Part shown: positions 17,059 through 27,789 of the stretch, in pieces
Layout: the number at the start of each line of letters is the position of its first letter
How positions within the stretch are numbered: the stretch's first letter is position 1
Assembly: GCF_029948125.1 (NCBI RefSeq)
Contig: NZ_JASAMB010000018.1
Span: 121,307-185,306 of the forward strand
DNA length: 64,000 bases
From: Catellatospora sp. KI3
GTDB lineage: Bacteria; Actinomycetota; Actinomycetes; Mycobacteriales; Micromonosporaceae
Direction: 5' to 3'
Translations under genes and position numbers: made by a program
Notes under the pieces: generated by a model
Told to the model about the DNA's origin: nothing
What the model saw: the letters and a program-made list of their open reading frames with translations, nothing else
Database searches by the model: none

Positions 17059-18077
17059 TGACCAACCGCGACAACCGCAGGTTCAGCCGCCTGGTGGGGC
17101 TGACCGTCGCCGTGGTCGGGCTGACCGGCATCGTGGTGGCGCAGCACATCCCCAACCGGCACCAGATCGAGGACAACCTCACCGGCCGGTCCGAGCAGGC
17201 ACTGGCCGCGGCCGGGCTGACCGGCATCCGGGTCAGCTTCATCGGCCGCGACGGCACGCTGCGCGTCGCCTCGGCCGCCGAGGCGGACCGGGCGCTGGCC
17301 ATCGTCCGCGCGTTGGAGGGCGTCCGGGTCGCCGAGGCTGAGTTCCCCGAGACCCCGGCGGTCGAGCCGTCGCCGACGCCCGCGCCCGGCCTGCCGTCGG
17401 TGCTGGTCAAGGTGGTCGGCGGCAAGGTCACGCTGAGCGGCCGGGTGCCCGACGAGGCCACCCGCACCGCGCTGGCGCAGGCCGCGACCGCGATCTCGGC
17501 CGAGGTCGACAACCAGGTCACCGTCGACGCCACGGTCGGCGGCACCGGGCTCACCGGCCTGCCGCCGGTGCTGCAGGCCCTGGGCAAGAACGCCACCGAC
17601 GCCTCGGTGGAGCTGCGCGAGGGCGCCCTGACGCTGACCGGCACCATCGAGACCCAGGCGGCCAAGGACGCGATCGCGACCGCGGCGGTGGCCTCGGGCG
17701 CCAGCGTGATCGACCAGCTCAAGGTCGAGGTGCAGCAGGCGCTGGTCAGCCTGCCGCCGGTGACCTTCCTGGACAACCGCGTCGTGCTCACCACGGCCGG
17801 GCAGGCGACGCTGGCCCGGGCCGCGCAGATCCTGAACGAGAACCCGACGGTCAAGGTGCGCATCGAGGGCCACACCGACACCATCGGCTCGGCCGAGACC
17901 AACCTGGCGCTGAGCCGGGCGCGAGCCAAGACGGTGGTCGACTTCCTGGTCGCGCACGGGGTCGCCGCCGGACGGCTGACCTCGGTCGGCTACGGCGAGA
18001 CGCGGCTGAAGGTCCCGGACACCACCGAGGCCAACCGCTCGATCAACCGCCGGGTGGAGTTCATCGTCCTGCCATGA
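17058..18077 (+). CDS. OmpA/BON-domain membrane protein (ArfA/OmpATb-like)
   Basis: 339-aa protein. An N-terminal membrane anchor (VGLTVAVVGLTGIVVAQHI, about residues 13-31) is followed by BON-like repeats (about 40-100, 105-160, 170-225). A C-terminal OmpA peptidoglycan-binding domain follows (about 230-339; VRIEGHTDTIGSAETNLALS, then SRARAKTVVDFLV, YGETR, NRRVEF). The layout equals mycobacterial ArfA/OmpATb. In a monoderm it is probably a membrane-anchored peptidoglycan clamp rather than a pore. It overlaps the HhH gene (TGATG). A perfect 20-base hairpin follows. Confidence 0.88.
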   Translation: MTNRDNRRFSRLVGLTVAVVGLTGIVVAQHIPNRHQIEDNLTGRSEQALAAAGLTGIRVSFIGRDGTLRVASAAEADRALAIVRALEGVRVAEAEFPETPAVEPSPTPAPGLPSVLVKVVGGKVTLSGRVPDEATRTALAQAATAISAEVDNQVTVDATVGGTGLTGLPPVLQALGKNATDASVELREGALTLTGTIETQAAKDAIATAAVASGASVIDQLKVEVQQALVSLPPVTFLDNRVVLTTAGQATLARAAQILNENPTVKVRIEGHTDTIGSAETNLALSRARAKTVVDFLVAHGVAAGRLTSVGYGETRLKVPDTTEANRSINRRVEFIVLP

Positions 18078-18083
18078 CCCGCA

Positions 18084-18127
18084 GACGCAGAGCGCCCCGC
18101 GACACTCGTCGCGGGGCGCTCTGCGTC
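18084..18127. terminator. Bidirectional hairpin terminator
   Basis: GACGCAGAGCGCCCCGCGAC pairs with its perfect complement across a short loop. It lies between convergent genes with stops at 18077 and 18133. There is no T-run, as is usual in this GC range. Confidence 0.85.
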
Positions 18128-18132
18128 ACCGG

Positions 18133-19770
18133 TCAGCCCGTGTAGCGGACCCGGTAGACCTTGGCGTTGGCGGAGGTCGGGTCGTCGTCCTCGGCGTCGG
18201 GCCACAGGGCGGTGAAGTAGAGGCCGTCCGGGCCCGCGGCCAGGCCGACCACGGTCGAGCGGCCCTTGCCGTTGTACTCGATCAGCGGCTTCGGGTCCGA
18301 CACCGAGCCGTCCGGGGCGAACGTGAACTCCACGATCCGCTTGCCCAGCTCCTGCGGCCCGAGCGCGTAGGTGGGCCCGCTCTCGGCGACGAACATGTGG
18401 CCGTACTTGTCCTGCGGGAAGCCCGCGCCGTGGTTGACCTGCGGGTCGATGAAGGCGATGGCGGTCGGGGCGGTCGAGCGCTCCCAGACGTACAGGGCGG
18501 GCTCGCGCATGCTCTCGCGCTCGCCGTTCCACCGGTAGTCCGCACCCCGGTCCACCTTGGCGAGGCGGTCGATGGAGGTGCCGTTCTCGACCTCGTAGTA
18601 GCCGCCGCCGGGGCGCCAGGCGCCGCCGAACGGGTTGCGGAAGCCCAGGGCGTACACGTAGTCGCGGGCGGTGACGCCGTCCTTGGCGTCGTAGTACGGG
18701 TTGTCCTCGGGGGCGCTGCCGTCCAGGTTCAGCCGCAGGATCTTGCCCCGGAAGGAGGACAGGTCACGGGCGGTCTCCGGGGTCATGCCGTCGCCCATGT
18801 GGACGTAGAGCTTCCCGTCCGGCCCGATGGTCAGCTGCGAGATCTGGTGCGCGGCCTCCTGCGACTCCCCCGGCATGTCCAGCACCGTGGTCTGCTTCGC
18901 CGCGCGCAGGCCGCCGTCGGTGCTGTGCAGCCGGATCACGCGCGGGTAGTGCCTGCCGCCGGACTCGTGCAGGACCGCCGCGAACACGTCGCCGGTCCTC
19001 GGCTCGACCACCACGCCGGTCACGCCGGTCTCGCCCTTGCCGGGGAACTTGCCGCTGGGGTCGAAGTTCAGCAGGTCCTCGGCGTAGGTGCGGGTCTTGA
19101 AGTCGCCGGTGACGACCTTGATGGAGCCGTACAGCTCCGTCACGTACGCCAGCGGCGCGGCGCGGTCGTCGGAGTGCTCGGGCACCATCGCGATGTGCAC
19201 CGGCAGCTCGAACCCGTCAGCCACCTCCTCGACCCGGTAGCCGGGCTGGCGCACCACCCAGCGGTCGCCGTTGGGCAGCGGCTTGCGCTGGGCGTCGGTG
19301 CGGAAGGCGCGCCGCGCGTACGGCCCCCACGTGGTCTGCCCGCCCGCCGCGTCGAACCGGTACCGCACCCGCAGCTCGTAGTCGCGGTCGGCGGCGAGGT
19401 CCGCGCGCCCGGCGAACTCGTTCTCGAACACGCCGTCGGCCAGGTGCGCGTGCACCGTCTGCGAGCCGCTCACGCATCCGCCGAACCAGACCCGGGTAGC
19501 GGGCCGCGCGGTCCAGATCTCCCAGTCGGTGCAGCCCAGCGTCGCCCCGTGGCTGTGCGCGGCGGCCTCGGCGGCCCCGGGCGCGGTCTCCATGTGCACG
19601 TCGGCGCCGCTGACCAGTTTGCCCTCGACGGCGGGCTCGGTGACGACGGGCGCGTCGGCCGCGCCGCCCGGGTCCGATGCCGACGCCGCCGGTCGCAGCA
19701 CCGCCCAGGCGGCGCCGCCCAATGCGACGGCCAGCACCGCCGTCAGGACGAGGTTGGTGCGGGTCTTCAT
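18133..19770 (-). CDS. PQQ-dependent sugar dehydrogenase-like beta-propeller, membrane-anchored
   Basis: 545-aa exported protein. A single N-terminal hydrophobic segment (VLTAVLAVALGGAAWAVL) acts as signal or anchor. The middle and C-terminal part (about 180-545) is a glucose/sorbosone dehydrogenase propeller: LTIGPDGKLYVHMGDGMTPE, SFRGKILRLNLDGSAPEDNP, YVYALGFRNPFGGAWRP, then NGKGRSTVVGLAAGPDGLYF. The region about 70-170 before it is a small beta domain with Cys. It should oxidise a sugar or polyol outside the membrane with PQQ and calcium, but no PQQ biosynthesis genes are nearby. Start ATG. Confidence 0.82.
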   Translation of the reverse strand: MKTRTNLVLTAVLAVALGGAAWAVLRPAASASDPGGAADAPVVTEPAVEGKLVSGADVHMETAPGAAEAAAHSHGATLGCTDWEIWTARPATRVWFGGCVSGSQTVHAHLADGVFENEFAGRADLAADRDYELRVRYRFDAAGGQTTWGPYARRAFRTDAQRKPLPNGDRWVVRQPGYRVEEVADGFELPVHIAMVPEHSDDRAAPLAYVTELYGSIKVVTGDFKTRTYAEDLLNFDPSGKFPGKGETGVTGVVVEPRTGDVFAAVLHESGGRHYPRVIRLHSTDGGLRAAKQTTVLDMPGESQEAAHQISQLTIGPDGKLYVHMGDGMTPETARDLSSFRGKILRLNLDGSAPEDNPYYDAKDGVTARDYVYALGFRNPFGGAWRPGGGYYEVENGTSIDRLAKVDRGADYRWNGERESMREPALYVWERSTAPTAIAFIDPQVNHGAGFPQDKYGHMFVAESGPTYALGPQELGKRIVEFTFAPDGSVSDPKPLIEYNGKGRSTVVGLAAGPDGLYFTALWPDAEDDDPTSANAKVYRVRYTG

Positions 19771-20061
19771 CTATCCCCCAAATCACCGATTATTAGGTAA
19801 TCCGGGTCAGGCTACCCACAGCCGTCGGTTCCGGACGCCGCCACACGCCCGGTGACGACAGGAAGCCGTTAACGTGAGAGCGCTTCAGCGCAACACCGTT
19901 GAAACATCTACCATCGCCTCAGATCCGCCCACCGGTACCGACGAACGTGTCGTCCTAGATGACCACGAAGTAGCCGTCCGGTGGACGGTTCGGGGGTTGT
20001 GGCGCACGTTTGCGCACGCAACGCTCAACAAGGCGCGACACACCGTCCGGAGGTGCATGGG
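19771..20061. other. Divergent intergenic promoter region
   Basis: 290 bases shared by the sugar dehydrogenase (minus) and the histidine kinase operon (plus). It contains an AT-richer stretch ACCGATTATTAGGTAATCCG near 19785 and a small palindrome around CGTTTGCGCACGCAACG near 20006. No coding sequence is supported; the start codons at 19874 and 19981 have no ribosome-binding site. Confidence 0.4.
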
Positions 20062-22599
20062 ATGACAGGCACGAGCGGCTCCACGCCGCCGTGGGCACCT
20101 CATTACGCACGGGACACCGAACCGGCCCTGCCGGCGCGCCGCCGGGTCAAGCCGCTGCGCTCGATCCGGTACCGGCTGCTCCTGCCGATCGCCGTGGCCA
20201 CGGCGGCGCTCGCGGTGCTCGGCGGCGTCCAGACCCGGGCGGCGATGCGCAGCATCGACGACGCCCGGCAGTCGGTGGTGCTGACCGACGCGCTCACCGC
20301 CACCGTCCGGCTCAACCACCAGCTCGAACTTGAGATCGCCGAGACCGAGGCGCTGCTGCAGCGCGGCGGCAAGGCGGGTGCGCAGCTGCTCGCGACCCAG
20401 CGCAAGCGCACCGACGAGGCCGTGGTGCGCTACACCCAGACCACGGCCAAGGTCATGCAGACCACGCCCGCCCTGCGCGAGCTGCTGGCCGAGGCCGGTG
20501 CCGACCTGTCCGCCCTGCCCCAGCTGCGCGACCGCGCCCAGCAGCCCCAGGCGCTGAACGCGGAGGGCGGCGAGGGCGAGGGCTCCCCCGAGGAGATCTA
20601 CGACGACCTCACCCACGCGATGGTCGCCGTCGGCGAGGCGCTGGCCGCCGAGCCCAAGGACCCGGACCTGAACGCGCTGGCCCGCACCATCTCGGTGCTC
20701 AACGCGATCGAGCACCACCGGTCGGAGGCGCGCGGCCTGCTGCGCGAGGCGTTCGGCCGCAACCGGTTCGAGCCCGGCCAGCTGGCCGAGCTCGCCGAGC
20801 TGCACGGCGCCCAGATCGAACGCGAGGCCCAGCTCGAGCCGATCGCCGGGGCGAGCCTGCACGCCCGGTACCTCCGGGTGGTCAGCGGCGAGGACGTGAC
20901 CAAGGCCGAGCAGCTGCTGGCGGCGGCGCTGCGCGGCGACACCGACCCGGCGGCGCTGCGCATCGACCCCGACGCCTGGCACATCGCCCAGACCAACGCG
21001 CTGCGGCGGCTGTACCTGTTCGAGCTGGAGGTCGTCACCAGCCTCGACGACCGGGCCGCCATGCTGCAGGCCAACGCGGTGCGCAAGGCCTGGCTGGCCG
21101 GCAGCGGCACGGTCGCCGCGATCCTGGTGTCGCTGGCGTTCGCGGTGTTCCTGGCCGTACGCACCAGCCGCGGCCTGCGCAAGCTGAGCCGGGCCGCGCT
21201 CACCGTCGCCACCGACGAGCTGCCCACCGCCATCGCCGAGGTCTCCGCCGCGCCGAGCGCCGAGACGGTCCGCCGCCTCACCAAGGCCGCGACGACCAGG
21301 GTCGACGCCCAGCTGTCCGGGCCCGCCGACGAGATCGGCGAGGTCGGCGCGGCGCTGGGCGCGCTGCACCAGCAGGCGCTGCGCCTGGCCGCCGACCAGG
21401 CGATGCTGCGCAACGACGTGTCGGCGATGTTCGTCAACCTGTCCCGGCGCGGGCAGACGCTGGTGCAGCGGCAGCTGCACCTGATCGACGAGTTCGAACG
21501 CGACGAGACCGACCCGCAGTCGCTGGCCCGGCTGTTCGCGCTGGACCACCTCGCCGCGCGCATGCGCCGCAACGAGGAGAACCTGCTGGTGCTGGCGGGC
21601 GGCGAGCCCAGCCGCCGGTTCGTACGCAGCGAGCTGCTCATCGACGTGGTGCACGCGGCGGCCGCCGAGATCGACCAGTACACCCGCATCGAGACCCAGG
21701 CCATCGCCGACCTGTCCGTGGTCGCCCACGCGGTCGGCGACGTGGTGCACCTGCTGGCCGAGGTGCTGGAGAACGCCACCGACTTCTCCCCGCCCAACAG
21801 CCGGGTGCTGGTCTCCAGCCGCCGCGGCGTGGACGGCCTGACCCTCAGCGTGTTCGACTCCGGCATCGGCATGCCGCCGCAGCAGCTCGACGAGATCAAC
21901 GAGCGGCTGACCCGTCCGTCCACCCTGACCAGTGACCTGACCCGCACCATGGGTCTGCTGGTGGTGGCCCGGATCGCGGCCCGGCGCGGCATCACGGTGC
22001 AGCTGCGCAGCAGCCCCGGCGGCGGCACCGTGGCCCTGGTGCTGCTGCCCACCACCCTGCTGGCTCCGCCGCCGGTCGCGGCCGAGCGGCTGACCGTGGC
22101 CGCGCCCGGCCCGGCGCTGCCCGACGGCGAGACGCTGCGGACCAGGCGCGCGGGCACGGAACCGGCACGGGATCCCTCGCCGACCGTGCCATCGCCTACG
22201 CTCGACTCACCGACCGTCCCGTCCCCGATCATCACCGTCACGGCAGTCCCCCCGACTCCGTCCGTCCCCTCATCCGCCCTCCCCCCGTCCGCCGCCCACT
22301 TCCCGGCCCGTCCGGCCGGCGGCACCGACGCGGCGACCCAGGTGATCCCTGCGGTCGTCGCCGCTCCCCCCGCTCATCACGAACGCGAGCTCTTGCCGTC
22401 GGGGCTGCCGCGTCGCCGACCCGGCGACGTGCTGGCACCGGACGGCGGCACGGCAAGACGACCACGTGTCGACGCCCTGGACCCGGAAGTGGTCCGCACC
22501 CGGCTGTCGGGATTGGCCACCGGTATCGCGGCCGCTCACCGCGAGCTGGCCCTCGAGCAGCAGGCAAGCTCGCCGGCTAAGAAGGAAAGCACCCCATGA
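20062..22599 (+). CDS. Nitrate/nitrite-sensor (NIT)-type histidine kinase, CvnA-like
   Basis: 845-aa sensor kinase. A membrane segment (about 35-55) precedes a large extracytoplasmic helical NIT-type sensor (about 60-340), and a second membrane segment is at about 345-368 (GTVAAILVSLAFAVFLAV). HAMP-like and dimerisation regions follow (LDHLAARMRRNEENLLVLAG, with the probable phospho-His in LDHLA). The HATPase_c has the N box (ENATDFSPP, about 570) and G1 (DSGIGM, about 598). The C-terminus (about 690-845) is a disordered Pro/Thr/Ser-rich tail typical of conservon kinases. The start is ATG after CGGAGGTG. It overlaps the Roadblock gene by ATGA. Conservon genes C and D are missing. Confidence 0.9.
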   Translation: MTGTSGSTPPWAPHYARDTEPALPARRRVKPLRSIRYRLLLPIAVATAALAVLGGVQTRAAMRSIDDARQSVVLTDALTATVRLNHQLELEIAETEALLQRGGKAGAQLLATQRKRTDEAVVRYTQTTAKVMQTTPALRELLAEAGADLSALPQLRDRAQQPQALNAEGGEGEGSPEEIYDDLTHAMVAVGEALAAEPKDPDLNALARTISVLNAIEHHRSEARGLLREAFGRNRFEPGQLAELAELHGAQIEREAQLEPIAGASLHARYLRVVSGEDVTKAEQLLAAALRGDTDPAALRIDPDAWHIAQTNALRRLYLFELEVVTSLDDRAAMLQANAVRKAWLAGSGTVAAILVSLAFAVFLAVRTSRGLRKLSRAALTVATDELPTAIAEVSAAPSAETVRRLTKAATTRVDAQLSGPADEIGEVGAALGALHQQALRLAADQAMLRNDVSAMFVNLSRRGQTLVQRQLHLIDEFERDETDPQSLARLFALDHLAARMRRNEENLLVLAGGEPSRRFVRSELLIDVVHAAAAEIDQYTRIETQAIADLSVVAHAVGDVVHLLAEVLENATDFSPPNSRVLVSSRRGVDGLTLSVFDSGIGMPPQQLDEINERLTRPSTLTSDLTRTMGLLVVARIAARRGITVQLRSSPGGGTVALVLLPTTLLAPPPVAAERLTVAAPGPALPDGETLRTRRAGTEPARDPSPTVPSPTLDSPTVPSPIITVTAVPPTPSVPSSALPPSAAHFPARPAGGTDAATQVIPAVVAAPPAHHERELLPSGLPRRRPGDVLAPDGGTARRPRVDALDPEVVRTRLSGLATGIAAAHRELALEQQASSPAKKESTP

Positions 22600-23018
22600 C
22601 TCAGAACTCCGCCCAGCTCGCCGGTGCCGAAGAGGTCCACAGCCTGGACTGGCTGCTGACCTCGTTCGCCAAACGGATCGCCGACGTCACCTACGCCCTC
22701 GCCGTGTCCGTGGACGGCATGACCATCGCGTCGTCCGAGGGACTGCGCCAGGACCTGTCCGACAAGCTCTCCGCCATCACCAGCGGCCTGGCCAGCCTCA
22801 CCGTCGGCGCCGCGACCTGCCTCAACACCGGGCAGGTGCGCCAGACGGTGGTGGACATGGACGAGGGCGTGCTGCTCATCATGGCCGTACGCGACCGGGC
22901 CTTCCTGGCCGTGGTGACCGCGCCGGGCTGCGACCTGGGCCAGATCGGGTACGAGACGGCCCTGCTCGCCCACCGCGTGGCGTACGCGCTGGAGCCCGGT
23001 GCCCGGGCAGACGCCTGA
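22596..23018 (+). CDS. Roadblock/LC7 protein, CvnB-like
   Basis: 140-aa single-domain Roadblock/LC7 protein. The core reads LDWLLTSFAKRIADVTYALA, VSVDGMTIASSEGL, DKLSAITSGLASLTVGAA and LLIIMAVRDRAFLAVVTAPG. In conservons this protein binds the CvnA kinase and regulates a small GTPase (CvnD). Here the usual DUF742 and GTPase genes do not follow. The start overlaps the kinase stop (ATGA), and the TAXI gene starts one base after its stop, so all three are coupled. Confidence 0.93.
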   Translation: MTQNSAQLAGAEEVHSLDWLLTSFAKRIADVTYALAVSVDGMTIASSEGLRQDLSDKLSAITSGLASLTVGAATCLNTGQVRQTVVDMDEGVLLIMAVRDRAFLAVVTAPGCDLGQIGYETALLAHRVAYALEPGARADA

Positions 23019-23019
23019 C

Positions 23020-24000
23020 ATGACGAGGATCCGGCGCCGACTGGCTGTGCTGGTGTCGGCCGTGCTGCTGGCCGCCGTCACGACGGCGTGCTCGTCCGAG
23101 ACGGACGGCGGCCTGCCGCCCTGGCACAACGGCATCCTCACCATCGGCACCGGCCCCACCAACGGCGTGTTCAACCAGATCGGCGGGGGCTACGCCGACG
23201 TCGTCAACCGGCACCTGCCCGGGTACGAGGCGCTGGCCCCGCCGACCAACGGCGCGGGCGAGAACCTGCAGCGCCTCGCCCGCGGCGACGTGGACGTCGC
23301 GTTCACCTTCGCCGACGTGGCCGCCGACGCGGCCGCGGGCAAGGGCGCCTTCACGGGCAAGCCGGTCCGGCTGCGCGCCCTGGCCCGGGTGTGGAACAGC
23401 TACACCCACCTGGTGGTGCGCGCCGACGCCCACATCTCGTCGGTGAAGGGCCTGCGCGACCTGCGGGTGGCGACCGGCCCGAAAGGCTCCGGCACCGAGC
23501 TGGTGGCGCTGCGGGTGCTCACCGCGGCCGGCCTCAACCCGGACCGGGACCTGGACCGCACCTCGGCGTCGCTGTCGCAGATGACGACGATGATGGGCCA
23601 GGGCAGGCTGGACGCGATGTTCTACACCGCGGGCCTGCCCACGGTCGGCCTCACCGCGCTGTTCGACCAGTCGCCGGGCAGGTTCACGCTGGTGCCGCTG
23701 GCCGAGGTGCTGCCCGCGCTGTACAAGGCGCACCCGGACGTCTACGCGGCGGGCATGATCCCGAAGACGGCGTACGGGCTGGACCGCAGCGTGGAGACGG
23801 TGGCCGTGCCGAACCTGATCGTGGTGGGCGAGGACATGCCGATCGAGCTGGCGAACAAGCTCACCGAGCTGCTGTTCACCTACCGGCCGGAGCTCGCCGC
23901 GGTGCACCCCGAGGGCGGCAACATCGACAAGACGATCGCCCCGCAGACCGACCCCGTGCCGCTGCACACCGGCGCGCAGCTGTTCTACGCCGCAGGCTGA
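23020..24000 (+). CDS. TAXI-family solute-binding lipoprotein
   Basis: 326-aa protein of the TAXI (TRAP-associated extracytoplasmic immunogenic) family. Residues 1-24 are a signal ending with lipobox VTTAC, so it is lipid-anchored outside. The core shows TIGTGPTNGVFNQIGGGYAD, a variant NLQRLARGDVDVAFTFADVA, RALARVWNSYTHLVVRADA, DLRVATGPKGSGTELVALRV and a substrate lobe FYTAGLPTVGLTALFD. No TRAP permease (DctQM) gene is present. The tight coupling with the kinase and Roadblock genes suggests it serves as the ligand sensor for the kinase rather than for uptake. The ATG at 23020 is chosen since the signal peptide starts MTRIRRR. Confidence 0.88.
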   Translation: MTRIRRRLAVLVSAVLLAAVTTACSSETDGGLPPWHNGILTIGTGPTNGVFNQIGGGYADVVNRHLPGYEALAPPTNGAGENLQRLARGDVDVAFTFADVAADAAAGKGAFTGKPVRLRALARVWNSYTHLVVRADAHISSVKGLRDLRVATGPKGSGTELVALRVLTAAGLNPDRDLDRTSASLSQMTTMMGQGRLDAMFYTAGLPTVGLTALFDQSPGRFTLVPLAEVLPALYKAHPDVYAAGMIPKTAYGLDRSVETVAVPNLIVVGEDMPIELANKLTELLFTYRPELAAVHPEGGNIDKTIAPQTDPVPLHTGAQLFYAAG

Positions 24001-25545
<1,545 letters not shown>

Positions 25546-25555
25546 CCTCACTCCT

Positions 25556-25592
25556 GGCAGGCCCGGTCGCTCCCCCGTCGGCCGGGCCTGCC
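25556..25592 (+). terminator. Hairpin terminator
   Basis: GGCAGGCCCGG (25556-25566) pairs perfectly with CCGGGCCTGCC (25582-25592), ten bases after the protease stop. No T-run. It separates the trypsin from the carboxypeptidase gene. Confidence 0.8.
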
Positions 25593-25620
25593 CCATACCC
25601 CCGGAAAGGACTGGTTCCCC

Positions 25621-27570
25621 ATGCGACGCAGACTCCTGCTGACCGCGCTGACCCTCGGCGCGGCCCTGGCCGTCACCGCACCGGCCGCCGCCGCGCCGGT
25701 CGGCCCCAGCAGCGCCCCGGACAGCTCCGCGCAGTACCTCGTCGTCGGCCCCCGGACGGTGGCCGACCGCAACGCCGTGGCCCGCACCGGGGCCGCGATC
25801 GACCTGGTCGAGCACGGCCGGGTCTACATCACCGCCACCGGCGCCGAGGTGGCCCGCATCCGGGCGCTCGGCTTCACCCTCGAACAGCAGCCCGGCCCGG
25901 CCCAGGCGGCCAGCCCCGGCGCGATCGCCTACGGCTTCCCGTCGGCGGACTCGGGCTACCACGACTTCGCCGAGACGACCGCCGAGCTGAACAAGATCGT
26001 GGCCGACCACCCGACGCTGGCGACGAAGACCCAGATCGGCACCTCGTACGAGGGCAGGGCCATCACCGCCCTGAAGATCTCCGACAACGTCGGCACCGAC
26101 GAGAACGAGCCCGAGGTCCTGATCAACGCACACCTGCACGCGCGCGAGCACCTGACCGTAGAGATGGCGCTCTACCTGGCCAACCTGCTCACCGACCAGT
26201 ACGCCACGGACAGCCGGGTCCGCGCCGCGGTCGACTCCCGCGAGATCTGGATCATCCCGGACCTCAACCCGGACGGCGGCGAGTACGACATCGCCACCGG
26301 CTCCTACCGCTCCTGGCGCAAGAACCGGCAGCCCAACAGCGGTTCGAGCAGCGTGGGCACGGACATCAACCGCAACTTCGGCTACAAGTGGGGCTGCTGC
26401 GGCGGCTCCAGCGGCAGCACCTCCAGCGAGACCTACCGGGGTCCGTCGGCGTTCTCCACCCCGGAGGCGCAGGTGCTGCGCGACTTCGTGCTGTCGCGCC
26501 GGATCGGCGGGGTGCAGCAGGTCAAGGCCAACATCGACTTCCACACGTACGGCGAGCTGATCCTGTGGCCGTTCGGGTACACCACCGCCGACACGGTCAA
26601 CCCGGGCATGACCCTGGACGAGCGCAACACGTTCGCCACCATCGGCCAGCAGATGGCGGCCACCAACGGCTACACCCCGGAGCAGGGCAGCGACCTGTAC
26701 GTCACCGACGGCGACATCACCGACTGGCTCTGGGGCGACCAGCGGGTGTGGACGTACACGTTCGAGATGTACCCGGTCTCGTCCAGCCCCGGCTTCTACC
26801 CGGCCGACGAGGTGATCGCGGCGCAGACCTCGCGCAACCGCGACGCGGTGCTGCTGCTGTCGGAGTACGCCGACTGCCCGTACCGGGCCATCAACAAGCA
26901 GGCGCAGTACTGCACGGCCGCCAACGACTTCTCGGTGAGCCTCAGCCCGGCCTCGGGCGCGGTCAACCCGGGCAGCGCGGTGACCGCCACGGTCGCCACG
27001 GCGGTCACCAACGGTGCGGCGCAGACCGTCAACCTCACCGCGAGCGGCCTGCCCAGCGGCGCGACCGCGTCGTTCAGCCCGGCCTCGGTCACCTCCGGGC
27101 AGTCGGCGACGCTGACCGTCAGCACCTCGGCGTCGACCCCGGCGGGGACGTACCCGGTCACCGTGACCGGGACCGGCACCGGGGCGACCCGGACCGCGAC
27201 CTACACGCTGACCGTCAACGGGGCGCCCGGCTGCACCGGCACCAACCCGACCGACGTCGCCATCCCGGACCTGAGCACGGTCTACAGCGACATCACCATC
27301 ACCGGCTGCGCGCGCAACGCCTCGGCGACGGCCACCGCCGAGGTGCACATCGTGCACCCGTACAAGGGTGACCTGGTGGTGGCGCTGGTGGCGCCGGACG
27401 GCAGCGTCTACACGCTGGCCAACCGGGCCGGCGGCAGCGCCGACAACATCGACCAGACCTTCACCGTGAACCTGTCGAGCGAGGCCGCCAACGGCATGTG
27501 GCGGCTGCGGGTGCAGGACGCGGCGTCGAGCGACACCGGCTACGTCAACAGCTGGACGCTGACGCTCTGA
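25621..27570 (+). CDS. Secreted M14 zinc carboxypeptidase with C-terminal P-domain
   Basis: 649-aa exported metallopeptidase. Signal 1-25, propeptide about 26-100, then the M14 domain (about 105-415). Zinc ligands: His and Glu in [11 protein letters not shown] and the downstream His in [16 protein letters not shown]. The arginine/asparagine of substrate binding is in [13 protein letters not shown], and the catalytic Glu is in TYTFEMYP. A beta-sandwich (about 430-535) is followed by a P-domain (about 540-649). This matches streptomycete carboxypeptidase T/SG-type enzymes. The start is ATG after AAAGGA. It likely trims the C-termini of peptides released by the neighbouring proteases. Confidence 0.95.
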   Translation: MRRRLLLTALTLGAALAVTAPAAAAPVGPSSAPDSSAQYLVVGPRTVADRNAVARTGAAIDLVEHGRVYITATGAEVARIRALGFTLEQQPGPAQAASPGAIAYGFPSADSGYHDFAETTAELNKIVADHPTLATKTQIGTSYEGRAITALKISDNVGTDENEPEVLINAHLHAREHLTVEMALYLANLLTDQYATDSRVRAAVDSREIWIIPDLNPDGGEYDIATGSYRSWRKNRQPNSGSSSVGTDINRNFGYKWGCCGGSSGSTSSETYRGPSAFSTPEAQVLRDFVLSRRIGGVQQVKANIDFHTYGELILWPFGYTTADTVNPGMTLDERNTFATIGQQMAATNGYTPEQGSDLYVTDGDITDWLWGDQRVWTYTFEMYPVSSSPGFYPADEVIAAQTSRNRDAVLLLSEYADCPYRAINKQAQYCTAANDFSVSLSPASGAVNPGSAVTATVATAVTNGAAQTVNLTASGLPSGATASFSPASVTSGQSATLTVSTSASTPAGTYPVTVTGTGTGATRTATYTLTVNGAPGCTGTNPTDVAIPDLSTVYSDITITGCARNASATATAEVHIVHPYKGDLVVALVAPDGSVYTLANRAGGSADNIDQTFTVNLSSEAANGMWRLRVQDAASSDTGYVNSWTLTL

Positions 27571-27576
27571 GGACAC

Positions 27577-27621
27577 GGGTACGGCACCCGCCCGGCTGCC
27601 CAGCGGGCGGGTGCCGTACCC
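27577..27621 (+). terminator. Hairpin terminator
   Basis: GGGTACGGCACCCGCCCG (27577-27594) pairs perfectly over 18 bases with 27604-27621. Nine-base loop, no T-run. It lies six bases after the carboxypeptidase stop. Confidence 0.88.
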
Positions 27622-27789
27622 GGCTCCGTTACGCGTGACACCGGCATGCCGCAACCTTCAGCCCCCACTCCTTCATGTCGTCAACCGGTCACGCTACGTT
27701 TAGGTAGGTCATAGTCATTGATCTAAATATGTCCTTATGGTGGTGTGTCGAGCCGATCGGGCCCGACACTTCCACCGGAAGGAGCCGAC

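Noticed and set aside
20062..24000. A complete conservon (cvnABCD)
   Set aside because: Only the kinase and Roadblock genes match. The DUF742 and GTPase genes are absent; the next gene encodes a TAXI lipoprotein.
22999..24000. TAXI gene starting at GTG 22999
   Set aside because: It would overlap the Roadblock gene end and place extra residues before a normal lipoprotein signal; ATG at 23020 fits better.
27252..27570. Insertion sequence or mobile module carrying the P-domain
   Set aside because: No transposase, target-site duplication or terminal repeats flank it; domain copying between genes is simpler.
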